30,280 nt of DNA, taken from positions 1 through 30,280 of the forward strand of contig PBSR01000135.1 of the NCBI GenBank assembly GCA_002726335.1. The letters run 5' to 3'. Positions 1-9,115 of the stretch are shown piece after piece. A program made the position numbers and the translations under genes. This DNA is from Gemmatimonadaceae bacterium. Its GTDB lineage: Bacteria > Latescibacterota > UBA2968 > UBA8231. The notes below the pieces were generated by a model. The model was given only the letters and a program-made list of their open reading frames with translations, was not told the origin of the DNA and ran no database searches. Position 1 is the first letter of the stretch. Each line of letters begins with the position of its first letter.

Positions 1-130
1 CGGGTAAAAGTAAACGAGGCGCGACGATGGCGCGACTCACATGATCCCTATCACGGATCGTGTCCCGGCGGCTGCAACAATACCTGGAAATGGCGGCCCG
101 TATTTGTCCTGACAGCCCCACGACGTGTCG

Positions 131-207
131 GTGTGCGATCCCGCACACTGCTGCGCGCCTGGGCGCACAGTCTTCCGGGGTTGCCCGCCGGTAAGGGTCG
201 GCACCCC
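131..207 (+). other. Cluster of three stem-loops in non-coding leader
   Basis: Directly visible inverted repeats. The first has a perfect 7-bp stem GTGTGCG/CGCACAC (131-137 and 142-148) with a 4-base loop. The second is a weaker stem around 151-170 (TGCGC/GCGCA). The third is nested: an outer stem GGGGT/ACCCC (177-181 and 203-207) and an inner stem GCCG/CGGC (187-190 and 199-202) with a one-sided bulge. No U-tract follows, so none is a classic terminator. It could be the 3' end of an upstream transcript, a structured leader or a small RNA. I recognise no known riboswitch consensus. Confidence 0.35.
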
Positions 208-240
208 CTGAGACCATCGAAATTGACCGAGCCTGTCACG

Positions 241-257
241 CTGGCTCGCTTTCTGCT
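241..257 (+). promoter_or_regulatory. Possible sigma-54 (-24/-12) promoter
   Basis: The sequence CTGGCTCGCTTTCTGCT matches the sigma-54 consensus YTGGCACGRNNNTTGCW at all but three of its specified positions, with the essential GG (243-244) and GC (255-256) separated by exactly 10 bases. It lies about 170 bp upstream of the preferred start of the PAS/chemoreceptor-like gene. No enhancer-binding protein gene is in the window, and a chance match is possible. Confidence 0.25.
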
Positions 258-428
258 GTTCTCGATTTCTGCTGTTGCAGTTTCCGGTGACCGAAGCCTC
301 GCTGAACGATGCCAGGATCCGGCAGAGCGTGCGCTCGACCGATTGGGGTCACCTCGGGAACGAAATTGCCGATACTAGAGATTCCGGGGTCTGTACGAAC
401 TAACCAGAGACATGGAGACAGGAAGAGC

Positions 429-1802
429 ATGGCCAAAGGCACCGTCGAAGTCCTCAACACGGAGCGTGAGTTCCGCGTCGAGGAGTTGTTCTTCTCGACA
501 ACCGATGCCAAGGGAATCGTCTGTCACGGCAACGGTGTCTTCACCCGGATCTCGGGGTATTCCGAGGAGGAGCTGTTCGGGGCGCCGCACAGCATCATCC
601 GCCACCCGGATATGCCTCGGGCGGTGTTCCAGCTGCTGTGGGACACCATACAGGCGGGAGGTACGATCGCCGCCTACGTGAAGAACCTGGCCAAAGATGG
701 CCGCTACTACTGGGTCCTGGCCGTGGTCATGCCCTGCGATGGTGGTTACCTGTCGGTACGCCTCAAACCGACGAGTCCCATCCTGGGCGTGGTGCGAACG
801 CTGTACAGCGAGTTGTTGCAGCTCGAACGGCAGATCGAGACCGAACCCAAGCGTCGCCGCGAGGCGATCGAGGCGACCACAGCCAAGCTGCTCGAAGAAC
901 TGCTGGCTCGCGGCTTCAAGGACTACAATGACTTCATGCAGCAGGCCCTGGTGGCGGAGATCACGAGTCGGCACGATCAGCTGGAGCCTGCCGACGATAC
1001 GGAAACGGACCATCAGGACGCGGTCGACGGCCTGCCCCAGCTGCTGAACCACTGCCGACAGCTGGATGAGGACCTGCAGACTTTGTTCCACCGGCTCGAA
1101 GAGTTCCGAACCATGAACGAGCAGCTGTCAGAGAAGTCCGCGAGTGTGCTGGAAACGGCAGACGATATTCGCCTGTTGGCCCTCAATGCCTCCATCGCCT
1201 CAAGCGGCCTCGGCCCCCGTGGTGCATCCCTGCAGACCGTGTCGAAGTCACTGGGCGCCAGCTCGATGAAGGTCGAGGATACGATCGTCGGCCTGTCGCA
1301 GCAGACGGGGGAGATCGTCAGTGCCCTGAGCCAGTTGATCTTCGATGTGGCGGCGACCAAACTGCAGAGCGAGATCGGCCGGCAGTTCATCGGCCAGATG
1401 CTGTCCTCGTCGACAACCGGAGATGGCACTTTGCTTCAGGAAAGCCTGCAGACACTGCTGCAGACGATGGGCCTCCGGACCGCCGCCATATTCGACAGTC
1501 TGTCGGTGACCGATGCCCACTTTGGCGGCCTGGAAAAGCAGATACAGACCCTCGTGCGAAACAACAAGCTGTTGCGGTTCGTGCAGTTCGCCGGCGAGAA
1601 GGAGGCAGCCTCCTGGAGTGATCTGGAGGACTTCCGCGCCATGTTCTCACAGGCTCACACGCATATCGAAGGCACGTACAAGGATTGCCTCGATCTGGGG
1701 AAGACCATCGAAAACGTCCGCGGGCACATTGCCGCCATCCGCGACGTCGAGCCGCAGATCTCGGATCACATACAGGCCTTCAGGGAGTATTCGTTGGCCT
1801 AG
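429..1802 (+). CDS. Aer-type PAS protein with degenerate chemoreceptor signalling region
   Basis: Soluble 457-residue protein. Residues about 15-115 are a PAS domain of the aerotaxis-receptor type, with the hallmarks SGYSEEEL, RHPDMP and a KNLAKDGRYYWV-like strand, which in Aer binds FAD. A long helical region follows (about 120-450). Residues about 246-275 (RLLALNASIASSGLGPRGAS) resemble the methyl-accepting chemotaxis hairpin tip, but the usual EAARAGE-type contact residues are replaced. There is no transmembrane segment and no HAMP domain. The ATG at 429 is preferred because GGAG at 414-417 is well placed and PAS similarity begins soon after it. The role is probably redox or oxygen sensing, either toward a chemotaxis array or as a diverged adaptor. 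No che genes are in view. The stop lies 23 bp inside the 3' end of the convergent UxuA-like gene. Confidence 0.8.
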   Translation: MAKGTVEVLNTEREFRVEELFFSTTDAKGIVCHGNGVFTRISGYSEEELFGAPHSIIRHPDMPRAVFQLLWDTIQAGGTIAAYVKNLAKDGRYYWVLAVVMPCDGGYLSVRLKPTSPILGVVRTLYSELLQLERQIETEPKRRREAIEATTAKLLEELLARGFKDYNDFMQQALVAEITSRHDQLEPADDTETDHQDAVDGLPQLLNHCRQLDEDLQTLFHRLEEFRTMNEQLSEKSASVLETADDIRLLALNASIASSGLGPRGASLQTVSKSLGASSMKVEDTIVGLSQQTGEIVSALSQLIFDVAATKLQSEIGRQFIGQMLSSSTTGDGTLLQESLQTLLQTMGLRTAAIFDSLSVTDAHFGGLEKQIQTLVRNNKLLRFVQFAGEKEAASWSDLEDFRAMFSQAHTHIEGTYKDCLDLGKTIENVRGHIAAIRDVEPQISDHIQAFREYSLA

Positions 1803-2838
1803 GCCCGCCCGCCTCGTTGTTCACCGCCTGCACCAGGGCGCGCATGTAGGCGATCGAATAGGCCGTCCCGGCACGAGGCCCCCCCAGCAGGCTGGGGATG
1901 TGATCGGGAATAATGGCCCCGTCGTAGCCGACTTCACGCAGCGTCTGCATAACGACGTGCATGTCCATGTAGCCGTCATCCATCAGTGTCTCCGTCCACG
2001 GCTCCGGCATGGGATTGGTGACGTTGCGGAAGTGGACCTTGAAAAGCTTCCGGCGCTCGGCGAAGTAGCGGATCGCTCCGGGCACGTCGATACCCATGCC
2101 CTCCTCACCCCCCTCCAGCCAGCAGCCGATGCACAGACAGACGCCGATGTTCGGGCTGTCGGCGATGTCGATGGCGCGTTTGTACCCCTCGAATGTGCCG
2201 AAGATGCATCTTGGAATCCCACCGAGTGCGTAGACGGGCGGGTCGTCGGGATGAATGCCGATATAGACGCCGGCCTCTTCGGCGACAGGGGCGATCTTTC
2301 TGATCATGTATTCGTAGTTCTCCCACAGTTCGTCTTCGGAGTACTCCCGTCCGTGGGTCAGTTCTCCCTCAAACGTCCTGCCGATCCAGTTCCCTTTCGC
2401 ATTGCTGATGTCGAGGGTACGTGCCTCCATGCCACCGCGACGTGTGGTACTGCCCGTGCTCCAGATCCCATTGCCCATGTGGGCGTACGTGTTGTAGGGG
2501 ATCCCCGCAGCGCCGAGATGACGGATGAAGGTGGCGAACTCTTCCACCTTCTCGTCCCGACCGGGGAGATTGAGTGTCACCTCGGGGATGTTGTGCACGC
2601 TGTGGTTGCCGATGCGATAGATCTGCAGGCCGTATTCGCCGAAGCGCGCCTTCAGCTGCCGGTAGTAGTCAGCGTTCTGATTCTCGTCGTCCGGTACCGA
2701 CACCATCATCCACTCGATCCCGAGCTGCTGCATGAACTGCAGATCGTCGTCGGTGGCGGCGTCACTGGTCTGGGCAGCAAGCTGGATCCCGGGGGTATTC
2801 GATTCGAATCCTGGTACGGCTCGGAGCTTGTAGGTCAT
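1780..2838 (-). CDS. UxuA-like mannonate dehydratase family protein
   Basis: 352-residue TIM-barrel protein of the D-mannonate dehydratase (UxuA) family, which converts D-mannonate to 2-keto-3-deoxy-gluconate in hexuronate catabolism. Visible family motifs are SEDELWENY (167-175), HPDDPP (196-201), the LGGIPR segment after it, a Cys-containing strand (C234, C236, C239) where UxuA has a metal-binding Cys, HFRNV (269-273) and PDHIP (311-315). Length is shorter than E. coli UxuA (about 394) but close to other short homologues. The start at 2838 is supported by GAGG about 8 bases upstream. It lies 53 bp downstream of the giant hybrid kinase on the same strand and may be its target gene. The exact substrate is inferred; such short homologues can act on other sugar acids. 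Confidence 0.82.
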   Translation of the reverse strand: MTYKLRAVPGFESNTPGIQLAAQTSDAATDDDLQFMQQLGIEWMMVSVPDDENQNADYYRQLKARFGEYGLQIYRIGNHSVHNIPEVTLNLPGRDEKVEEFATFIRHLGAAGIPYNTYAHMGNGIWSTGSTTRRGGMEARTLDISNAKGNWIGRTFEGELTHGREYSEDELWENYEYMIRKIAPVAEEAGVYIGIHPDDPPVYALGGIPRCIFGTFEGYKRAIDIADSPNIGVCLCIGCWLEGGEEGMGIDVPGAIRYFAERRKLFKVHFRNVTNPMPEPWTETLMDDGYMDMHVVMQTLREVGYDGAIIPDHIPSLLGGPRAGTAYSIAYMRALVQAVNNEAGGPRPTNTP

Positions 2839-2891
2839 TGGGATCCTCGGTGGTTGTGTAGTGGATTACTCGCCCTGGGAGGTACACTTAG

Positions 2892-5800
2892 CTAAAACCC
2901 GTCTTCATCCGCACCGCCGCTGACTCGCGCTCGCATGGCGTCAACGACCTTGGCAAAGGACTGCAATGTCGTCGGCAGGCTGTTGAGATCGAACAACGTG
3001 ACCTCCTCGGTGGCTCGCTCTGCCCACTGGCTCAGAGGTGGGTAGCCGTATTCTTCCGCGAGTTGGCGCACTCGGGCAGTGAAAGTCTCGATCTCCGTCA
3101 GCAGCATGTCCTGCGTCAGTCGCTCTGCTTCGGCCAGCAGCTCATCGTCGGCCAGCTGAACCAGTTCGGGCAGCCGTGCCAGAACCTCGACACCAAGCTC
3201 AGCTGGCGGCTCGGAGACCGGTCCCTCTGGCTCCAGCGGTGCCCCATCCGGACGCGTGAACGGCAGATGGCGCATCAGCTCCGCCACCAGCTTGCTGCGG
3301 CTGACGGGTTTGGACAGATATCCGTCACACAGATCTCCCAGGGCGTCTTCATCATCGGTCATGGCCGACGCGGTCAGCGCCACAATGGGAATCTGACGCA
3401 GCTCGGCGTCTGCCTTCAACCGCCGCGTTGCCTCTTCGCCATCGAGAACCGGCATGCGGATGTCCATCAGGATCAGGTCGGGGCGATGGGAGCGCGTGAC
3501 CTCGATCGCCTCTTGTCCATCGGCCGCCTCAAGCACCGAGAAGCCGAAGGCATCGAGGTAGGCCTGCACGACCTGACGGTTGGCCTCGATGTCATCGACA
3601 ACGAGGATCGTGGCCGGCTCGAAGACGACGCCGCTCACATCCTCCTCCGTCGACGCTGCCACTTCATCGAGAGAGACGACCCGAACGTCCCGTAGACGAA
3701 CCCGGAAGATACTGCCCGTGCCGGGTTGGCTGTCGACAGCAATCTCGCCATTCATCATCTCCACCAGCCTGCGTGTGATCGCCAGACCGAGGCCCGTTCC
3801 TCCGTACTCCGCATTGCTCTGTCCCGCTGTCTGCTCGAATGCGTCGAAGATCTTGCCCTGCTGATCCTCGGGGATTCCGATGCCGCTGTCCTCGATGCTG
3901 AAGACGAGATCGGTCCGGCCGTCGGTACCGTCGCCGACGGGTTCGTCGTGAGCCTCCAGTCGTACTGTTCCGTCATCGGTGAACTTGACGGCATTGCCGA
4001 TGAGATTGATCAACACCTGGCGGAGACGAATCTCGTCAAGCACCAGCGCCCGCGGCAGTTCATCGTCGATGTCGACGACGAATTCGATGCCCTTCTCCTG
4101 TACTTTCTGCGCAAAGATCTGCGCCATGTCGTTGAATACAGATCTGGAGTTGAAAGGGCGATAGTCCATGTCCAGCTTGCCCGCCTCGACCTTGGACAGA
4201 TCGAGGATGTCATTGATCAGTCCGAGCAACGACTTTCCAGAGGACTGGATCGAGTCGAGGTAGCGCTTCTGCTGGCCGGACTGAATCAGCCCGGCCAGGA
4301 TCTCCGAGAAGCCGAGTATGGCGTTCATCGGCGTGCGGATTTCATGTGACATGTTGGCAAGGAACTGGCTCTTCGACCGGTTCGCGGCTTCGGCTTCGTT
4401 GCGTGCCGCTTCGGCAAGTTCGGTACGGTCCCTCAGCGTCTGCAGGTCGTCGAGGCGGCGGAAGGCCTCGGAGAGCACGGTGGCGATCTCCTTCAACTCG
4501 TCGACGTAGTCATCGAAGGCGTTGGCCACCGGACTGTTGAATGCCAGGGTCCCATGGCTGAAGGGTACATCGATGATAGCGCGGCGTTGCGTGCTGGCTT
4601 CGGCGGCCACGTCCGGATGCGACCTGTCATCGGGTTCGTCGGAACCGACGCGTCTATCGTTGAAGGTATCCTCGACTTCGAGGTCCGGTCGGTACACGGT
4701 TTTCCCGTCTCGACGGAACCTGGCCACAATCCGAGCGGCCCCCGATCCGAACGTCCCGGTGGACCACCCCGATCCCTCGATGAGGTTGTGGTATGTCACC
4801 TGAGGATCGTCATCATCTCGGACGACCAGGTTCACGCCACAGACCCTGTGCGGCACACCGATGGTAGCCAGCACCTGTTCCAGCGCCAGCAGAATGTCCT
4901 GCACCTGGCTCGTGCTGTTCAGCGACCAGATCTTCCGCCGCATATCCTGCAATGCGCCTTCTCTGTTCTGCCGCGCTTTCCGCTCGGAGATGTCCTGCAC
5001 GATGGCGAGGCCATGTTCCAGCTCGCCGCTATCATCTCGGATGCCGCGGAAGGACATGATGGTGTCGATGACGCGTCCATCTTTGCGGATGAACCGCTTG
5101 TCGATCGAGTACCCCTCGATCTCGCCCTCGACGACCCGCTCGAACTGGGCCACATCAGCTGCCAGATCTTCCGGATAGGTGATCTCCACCCAGTCCTTGA
5201 TGCGCAACTCCTCCCAGGGGTATCCCAACATCTCGCACAGGTAATCATTGGCCGCCAACCAGCCCTTCTTCGTGGAGGTGAAGGCCATGCCGACGATGCC
5301 GATCTCAAAGAATGTCCGGAACTGCTCTTCTCTTTCAACGACGGCGCGCAGATCCTGCAGACGATGAAAGCCCTCGTTGAGGACTTCGCCGAGCAGTTGC
5401 ATACTCTCGATATCCCACGTTGAGAAGGCCCGCGGCGTGTGGCTGTTGACGGCCAGGGTGCCGAACTCGAAGGGGACGTCCAGTATCGAGCGGACCACAC
5501 GACCGTAGTCCTGTTGTCGGTCCTGACGCTCGTCGTTGGGGTCCGCCGCCAGCAGATCCTCCCGGTAGGCCGGTTGCTGCCTCTCCCAGAATCCGAGAAT
5601 CAGTCGTGAGTTCGGATCGTTGCCTGGACGTTCCTCGACACCACTGTCGTTCAGGGCGCGGATGATGACCGTCGGTGGATCCGTACTCGTGTCGACCGTG
5701 TTCAGACCACAGGCATCATAGGGGATCTGCAGATCGTTGAGGCTCTGGCGCAGAGTCGGCAGCAAGGCCTGCAGATCGGCGTTCATATCGAGAGACCAGA

Positions 5801-8800
5801 TGGCGTCACGCAGACGTTGCACGGCCCGCCGCCGGCTTTCGCCTTGCTCCCGCAAGGCGATCTCGGCCGCCAGTGCCCGGTTGCGACGCACGACCTGGCC
5901 GCCGCTGAAGACCAGGGCCAACAACGCCACCGCCAGACCCCCATAGAGAGACCATTGGAGATAGGGCACATGAACGATGAGGGAGACACGCGCGGGTGCG
6001 GTGGAAACGTCGAGGTCACGATCGATGGCCTCGACTTCGAAGACATAGTCACCGACCGGCAGATTCGCGTATTCGATGCGCTCCCGATCGGTAACTGTCC
6101 AGTGCTCGTCGTGCCCTCGGAGGCGATGACGGTACAGCATCGCCTCCGGCCGGGTCTTGAAGCTGATTGCACGCACGAGAAAGCGGACCAGCGGTTGCGG
6201 CGAGGGCAGATGGACCGTCTCGGTGGGACCGTAGCGCCTGTCGGCCACGACGTCGACGATTCGAATTCGTGGCGGCGCCTGAGACGGGCGAAACCGCGTC
6301 ACCCCATCGCCCCATGTGGCGATCCACATATTGCCCTGTCGATCCTGCATCAGATCGGAGATGCGATTGCCGGCCAGTCCATCACGCTGGAGTAGGGTCT
6401 GGAAGATGCCGTCGGTAAAGCGCGAGATTCCGCCGGCACTCGCGATCCAGAGGTGTCCCCGCCGATCTTCGTACAGGGCATCGACGAAGTTATGCATCAG
6501 CCCGTTGTTGGCATTGTAGGTGACAACCTCGCCGTCGGCGTAGCGGCTCAGGCCTGAGGGTGTACCCAGCCACAGATTCCAGTCGCTGTCGAACAGCATG
6601 GTCACGACGTCGTTGTGGGGCAGACCGTCGGCCACCGTGAGATGGCGGTACCGCTGGCCGTCGTGGTGCACGACCCCCTGCAAGTACGAGGTGAACCACA
6701 ACCGCCCGTCGCCATCTTCGGCGAGGAATCCCACCGCATCGTTCGGTAGGCCGTTGAGCGTATTCGTCGTCGTGAAGTGGCCATCCTGAAAGCGACTGAG
6801 GCCGCCCCCGTCTGTGCTGAACCAGACGCCGCCTTCCTGGCTGGCGAGCACACGACTGACCCGATTGTGAGCCAAACCATCGGCAGTGGTCAGTACCTCA
6901 AACCGTTCACCGTCGTAGCGCACGACACCACCGCCGGTGGTGGCAATCCACAGACTGCCCTCGTCATCTTCGGCCAGATCGCGCAGTGGGAAGGGCGGCA
7001 GACCATCGGCTGTGGTGTACGTGTGCAGAGTGTCTCCGTCGAAGCGCCCCAGTCCCGTGTCCGTCGCCATCCATACATGCCCGTGACGATCTTCCAGCAG
7101 CCCCCAGACATCGTCGCTGGGAAGTCCCTGGGCCCGACCGAAGTAACGGAAGCCACCGGACGTGTACCTCACCAGGGATGTCGTCGTGCCTGCCCAGACG
7201 TTGGCCTCTCGATCTTCGAACAGGCAGTACACCGCATCCCCGCCGATCGTCTCGTGTCCGGGGATCTGCATCAATCGACGTCCATCGAAGCGGTACACCT
7301 CGCCGCTGGCCACCGTGGCCAGGCCGGCCAGGCCTGAACGGACACCGACCCATATCTGACCATCACCAGTCTGGAAGATCCGGTCTATGACGCGGTGCGG
7401 CAGTTGTTCGTTGAACTCAGCTGCCACGAAGCCGGCACCGCGGCGATAGGCCAGTCCGGCATCAGTACCGACCATCAGGCCCTGTGTCCCGAGGTGCAGG
7501 GCACGGATCTGATTGCTCGGCAGGCCGTCAGCTGTTGTGAAGGTCGTGAACCGCTCTCCGTCGAAGCGTACGAGTCCGTCCGCAAGGGTCGTCAGCCACA
7601 GCGTATCAGCATCGGCAACGATAGCCTCCACCCAGGTTCGGGGGGCTCCCTCAAAGCCGTCGTGGCTGTGGAAGAAACGCCCGTCGAAGCGATACAGACC
7701 TCGATCCAGGCCGATCCACAGTTCCCCGTGATGGTCGAAATGCAGACTGAGAACACTGCCGGCAGGCAGACCGTCACGCGGGCCATAGTTTGTGAACGCC
7801 TTGCCGTCGAAACGACTGAGTCCATTCGCGGATCCAATCCAGAGACCGCCGTCTATGGCCAGTGCCAGAGCGGCGATCTCGCCCTCAGGTAGTCCATCGC
7901 GACTGGTATAGTTGCGGAAGACGTGCCCGTCATAGCGGCTCAGTCCGGTGGAAGTACCGAGCCAGAGATTGCCTTTCTCGTCCTGGACGATGTCACGCAC
8001 CGAATCACCGGCGAGCCCGTCCATGACTCCCAGAACCTGCCAACCAGGTCCGGAGAGGCCCAGGCCTGCCCGGTGCCAGCTGCCGGCGCCGGCGATGCGC
8101 CGGTCGCCGCCGCCGGGGAAGAGGGCGAAATCGAGCAGCAGATCCTCCCCGGAAGTCAGCTGGATCTGCTGACGCTGGAGCTTGTCAGCGGCGTCTGGCA
8201 GAATGTCATACGCGCCTGCCGGCAGAGCCATGCTGAAGTGACCGGACGGGTCGGTCCTGGCGCGGATAACGACTGACGAATCGTCCCTCGATCGAACCTG
8301 CAGCAGCGCCCCTGGCAACGCCGGGCCCTTGGCCCAGCCGACTCGTCCATGGACCGTGGCGAGGGTGTGAGACGCCGAGATCAGAGCCACATCCCCTCGT
8401 CGGTCGGCGTCGCCGGCCTTGCCGGTTCTGGCGCCCCAGGATACCCACGAGAACGAACCGTCGGCATCACGATCGCTGATGACGACATCCAGGCTCAGAA
8501 TCCTCGCCCCTGCCGCAGAAGGCAGGTCGTCCTGGCTGAGATCGAAGCGCCACTCGTAGATGTGAACGCCGCTGGTCCGTGTCCAGGCCACTCTGGTCGG
8601 CGCGTCGGAATCCTGATGTCGTTGCTGCTCTGAGCCAGCGCCACGCACGGCGTACTGAGTAGCGATGCTGGCATCATCGTGTCCCAGATCGATGTAAATC
8701 TCGCAACCGTCTTCTGTCATCCAGTCTCGTGCCGGACTGTTGTCGATGACGACAGATTCGTCGCTGGCTTCCAGGGCCAGGTAGAGCGCCGGAGGAGATT

Positions 8801-9068
8801 GCGAGAAACCGACACGGAATTGAGCCGCAAGATCGGCGCCGTCCGTCGGCCGCTCGCCGTACTCCGGTAGCGCAATAGGATATGTGGGTAGAGAATCGGG
8901 CCAGTCGCCCAGATGGCCGTCTATGACGATCTCGTCGATTGGCAGAGCCAGGGCAACGGCACCGTTGTGCGCCCTGGCCTCTTGCGGAACCACATTGGCC
9001 AAGACGACGGCCAGGACCACAGCAAGCGACGCCAGGCGCCGGTTGGTGGGGGGATTGGGTGCCAACAT
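2892..9068 (-). CDS. Giant propeller-type hybrid sensor histidine kinase/response regulator
   Basis: 2058 residues from the ATG at 9068. This start is chosen because residues 1-33 then form a clean signal peptide (NRR, a hydrophobic core, then EARA). A GTG at 9104 would add 12 residues, and neither start has a strong ribosome-binding site. Domain order: CBM9-like sugar-binding domain (about 43-233), carboxypeptidase-regulatory-like beta domain (about 236-320), fourteen two-component propeller repeats of about 41 residues (343-928; LW-GT-GL-R-DG pattern, enough for two seven-bladed propellers), Y_Y_Y domain (about 953-1035), transmembrane helix (about 1038-1060), GAF-like module, PAS (about 1246-1363), second GAF-like module, HisKA (phospho-acceptor H1575), HATPase (N1692, DSGIGI from 1727, GGTGLGL) and REC (D1825, D1826, phospho-site D1869, K1920). 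A helical tail follows. Unlike Bacteroides HTCS proteins it has no AraC output domain. Probably senses extracellular glycans. Confidence 0.93.
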   Translation of the reverse strand: MLAPNPPTNRRLASLAVVLAVVLANVVPQEARAHNGAVALALPIDEIVIDGHLGDWPDSLPTYPIALPEYGERPTDGADLAAQFRVGFSQSPPALYLALEASDESVVIDNSPARDWMTEDGCEIYIDLGHDDASIATQYAVRGAGSEQQRHQDSDAPTRVAWTRTSGVHIYEWRFDLSQDDLPSAAGARILSLDVVISDRDADGSFSWVSWGARTGKAGDADRRGDVALISASHTLATVHGRVGWAKGPALPGALLQVRSRDDSSVVIRARTDPSGHFSMALPAGAYDILPDAADKLQRQQIQLTSGEDLLLDFALFPGGGDRRIAGAGSWHRAGLGLSGPGWQVLGVMDGLAGDSVRDIVQDEKGNLWLGTSTGLSRYDGHVFRNYTSRDGLPEGEIAALALAIDGGLWIGSANGLSRFDGKAFTNYGPRDGLPAGSVLSLHFDHHGELWIGLDRGLYRFDGRFFHSHDGFEGAPRTWVEAIVADADTLWLTTLADGLVRFDGERFTTFTTADGLPSNQIRALHLGTQGLMVGTDAGLAYRRGAGFVAAEFNEQLPHRVIDRIFQTGDGQIWVGVRSGLAGLATVASGEVYRFDGRRLMQIPGHETIGGDAVYCLFEDREANVWAGTTTSLVRYTSGGFRYFGRAQGLPSDDVWGLLEDRHGHVWMATDTGLGRFDGDTLHTYTTADGLPPFPLRDLAEDDEGSLWIATTGGGVVRYDGERFEVLTTADGLAHNRVSRVLASQEGGVWFSTDGGGLSRFQDGHFTTTNTLNGLPNDAVGFLAEDGDGRLWFTSYLQGVVHHDGQRYRHLTVADGLPHNDVVTMLFDSDWNLWLGTPSGLSRYADGEVVTYNANNGLMHNFVDALYEDRRGHLWIASAGGISRFTDGIFQTLLQRDGLAGNRISDLMQDRQGNMWIATWGDGVTRFRPSQAPPRIRIVDVVADRRYGPTETVHLPSPQPLVRFLVRAISFKTRPEAMLYRHRLRGHDEHWTVTDRERIEYANLPVGDYVFEVEAIDRDLDVSTAPARVSLIVHVPYLQWSLYGGLAVALLALVFSGGQVVRRNRALAAEIALREQGESRRRAVQRLRDAIWSLDMNADLQALLPTLRQSLNDLQIPYDACGLNTVDTSTDPPTVIIRALNDSGVEERPGNDPNSRLILGFWERQQPAYREDLLAADPNDERQDRQQDYGRVVRSILDVPFEFGTLAVNSHTPRAFSTWDIESMQLLGEVLNEGFHRLQDLRAVVEREEQFRTFFEIGIVGMAFTSTKKGWLAANDYLCEMLGYPWEELRIKDWVEITYPEDLAADVAQFERVVEGEIEGYSIDKRFIRKDGRVIDTIMSFRGIRDDSGELEHGLAIVQDISERKARQNREGALQDMRRKIWSLNSTSQVQDILLALEQVLATIGVPHRVCGVNLVVRDDDDPQVTYHNLIEGSGWSTGTFGSGAARIVARFRRDGKTVYRPDLEVEDTFNDRRVGSDEPDDRSHPDVAAEASTQRRAIIDVPFSHGTLAFNSPVANAFDDYVDELKEIATVLSEAFRRLDDLQTLRDRTELAEAARNEAEAANRSKSQFLANMSHEIRTPMNAILGFSEILAGLIQSGQQKRYLDSIQSSGKSLLGLINDILDLSKVEAGKLDMDYRPFNSRSVFNDMAQIFAQKVQEKGIEFVVDIDDELPRALVLDEIRLRQVLINLIGNAVKFTDDGTVRLEAHDEPVGDGTDGRTDLVFSIEDSGIGIPEDQQGKIFDAFEQTAGQSNAEYGGTGLGLAITRRLVEMMNGEIAVDSQPGTGSIFRVRLRDVRVVSLDEVAASTEEDVSGVVFEPATILVVDDIEANRQVVQAYLDAFGFSVLEAADGQEAIEVTRSHRPDLILMDIRMPVLDGEEATRRLKADAELRQIPIVALTASAMTDDEDALGDLCDGYLSKPVSRSKLVAELMRHLPFTRPDGAPLEPEGPVSEPPAELGVEVLARLPELVQLADDELLAEAERLTQDMLLTEIETFTARVRQLAEEYGYPPLSQWAERATEEVTLFDLNSLPTTLQSFAKVVDAMRARVSGGADEDGF

Positions 9069-9115
9069 GAGGGTAATATGTGACAATGCCTGAAGCCGAG
9101 CCACGCGACTTGGAG

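Larger units (their letters stand above)
1..428. other. Leader region without a convincing gene
   Basis: No frame here looks coding. One plus-strand frame is open from base 1 to 378, but its third codon positions are not GC-rich as in the genes of this window, its translation is low-complexity and rich in Arg and Pro, and it shows no family motif. The region holds three stem-loops (131-207), a sigma-54-like promoter match (241-257) and the ribosome-binding site of the next gene (GGAG at 414-417). An ATG at 309 is in frame with the downstream gene, but it would add 40 residues without any PAS-family similarity. Confidence 0.6.

Noticed and set aside
1..378. Open plus-strand frame from the window edge to 378 as the tail of an upstream gene
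   Set aside because: Codon third positions are not GC-rich as in the real genes, composition is Arg/Pro-rich without motifs, and the stretch contains several RNA-like stem-loops.
2800..2820. tRNA T-loop-like string (GATTCGAATCC)
   Set aside because: It lies in the coding start of the UxuA-like gene, and no acceptor or anticodon stem can be formed around it.
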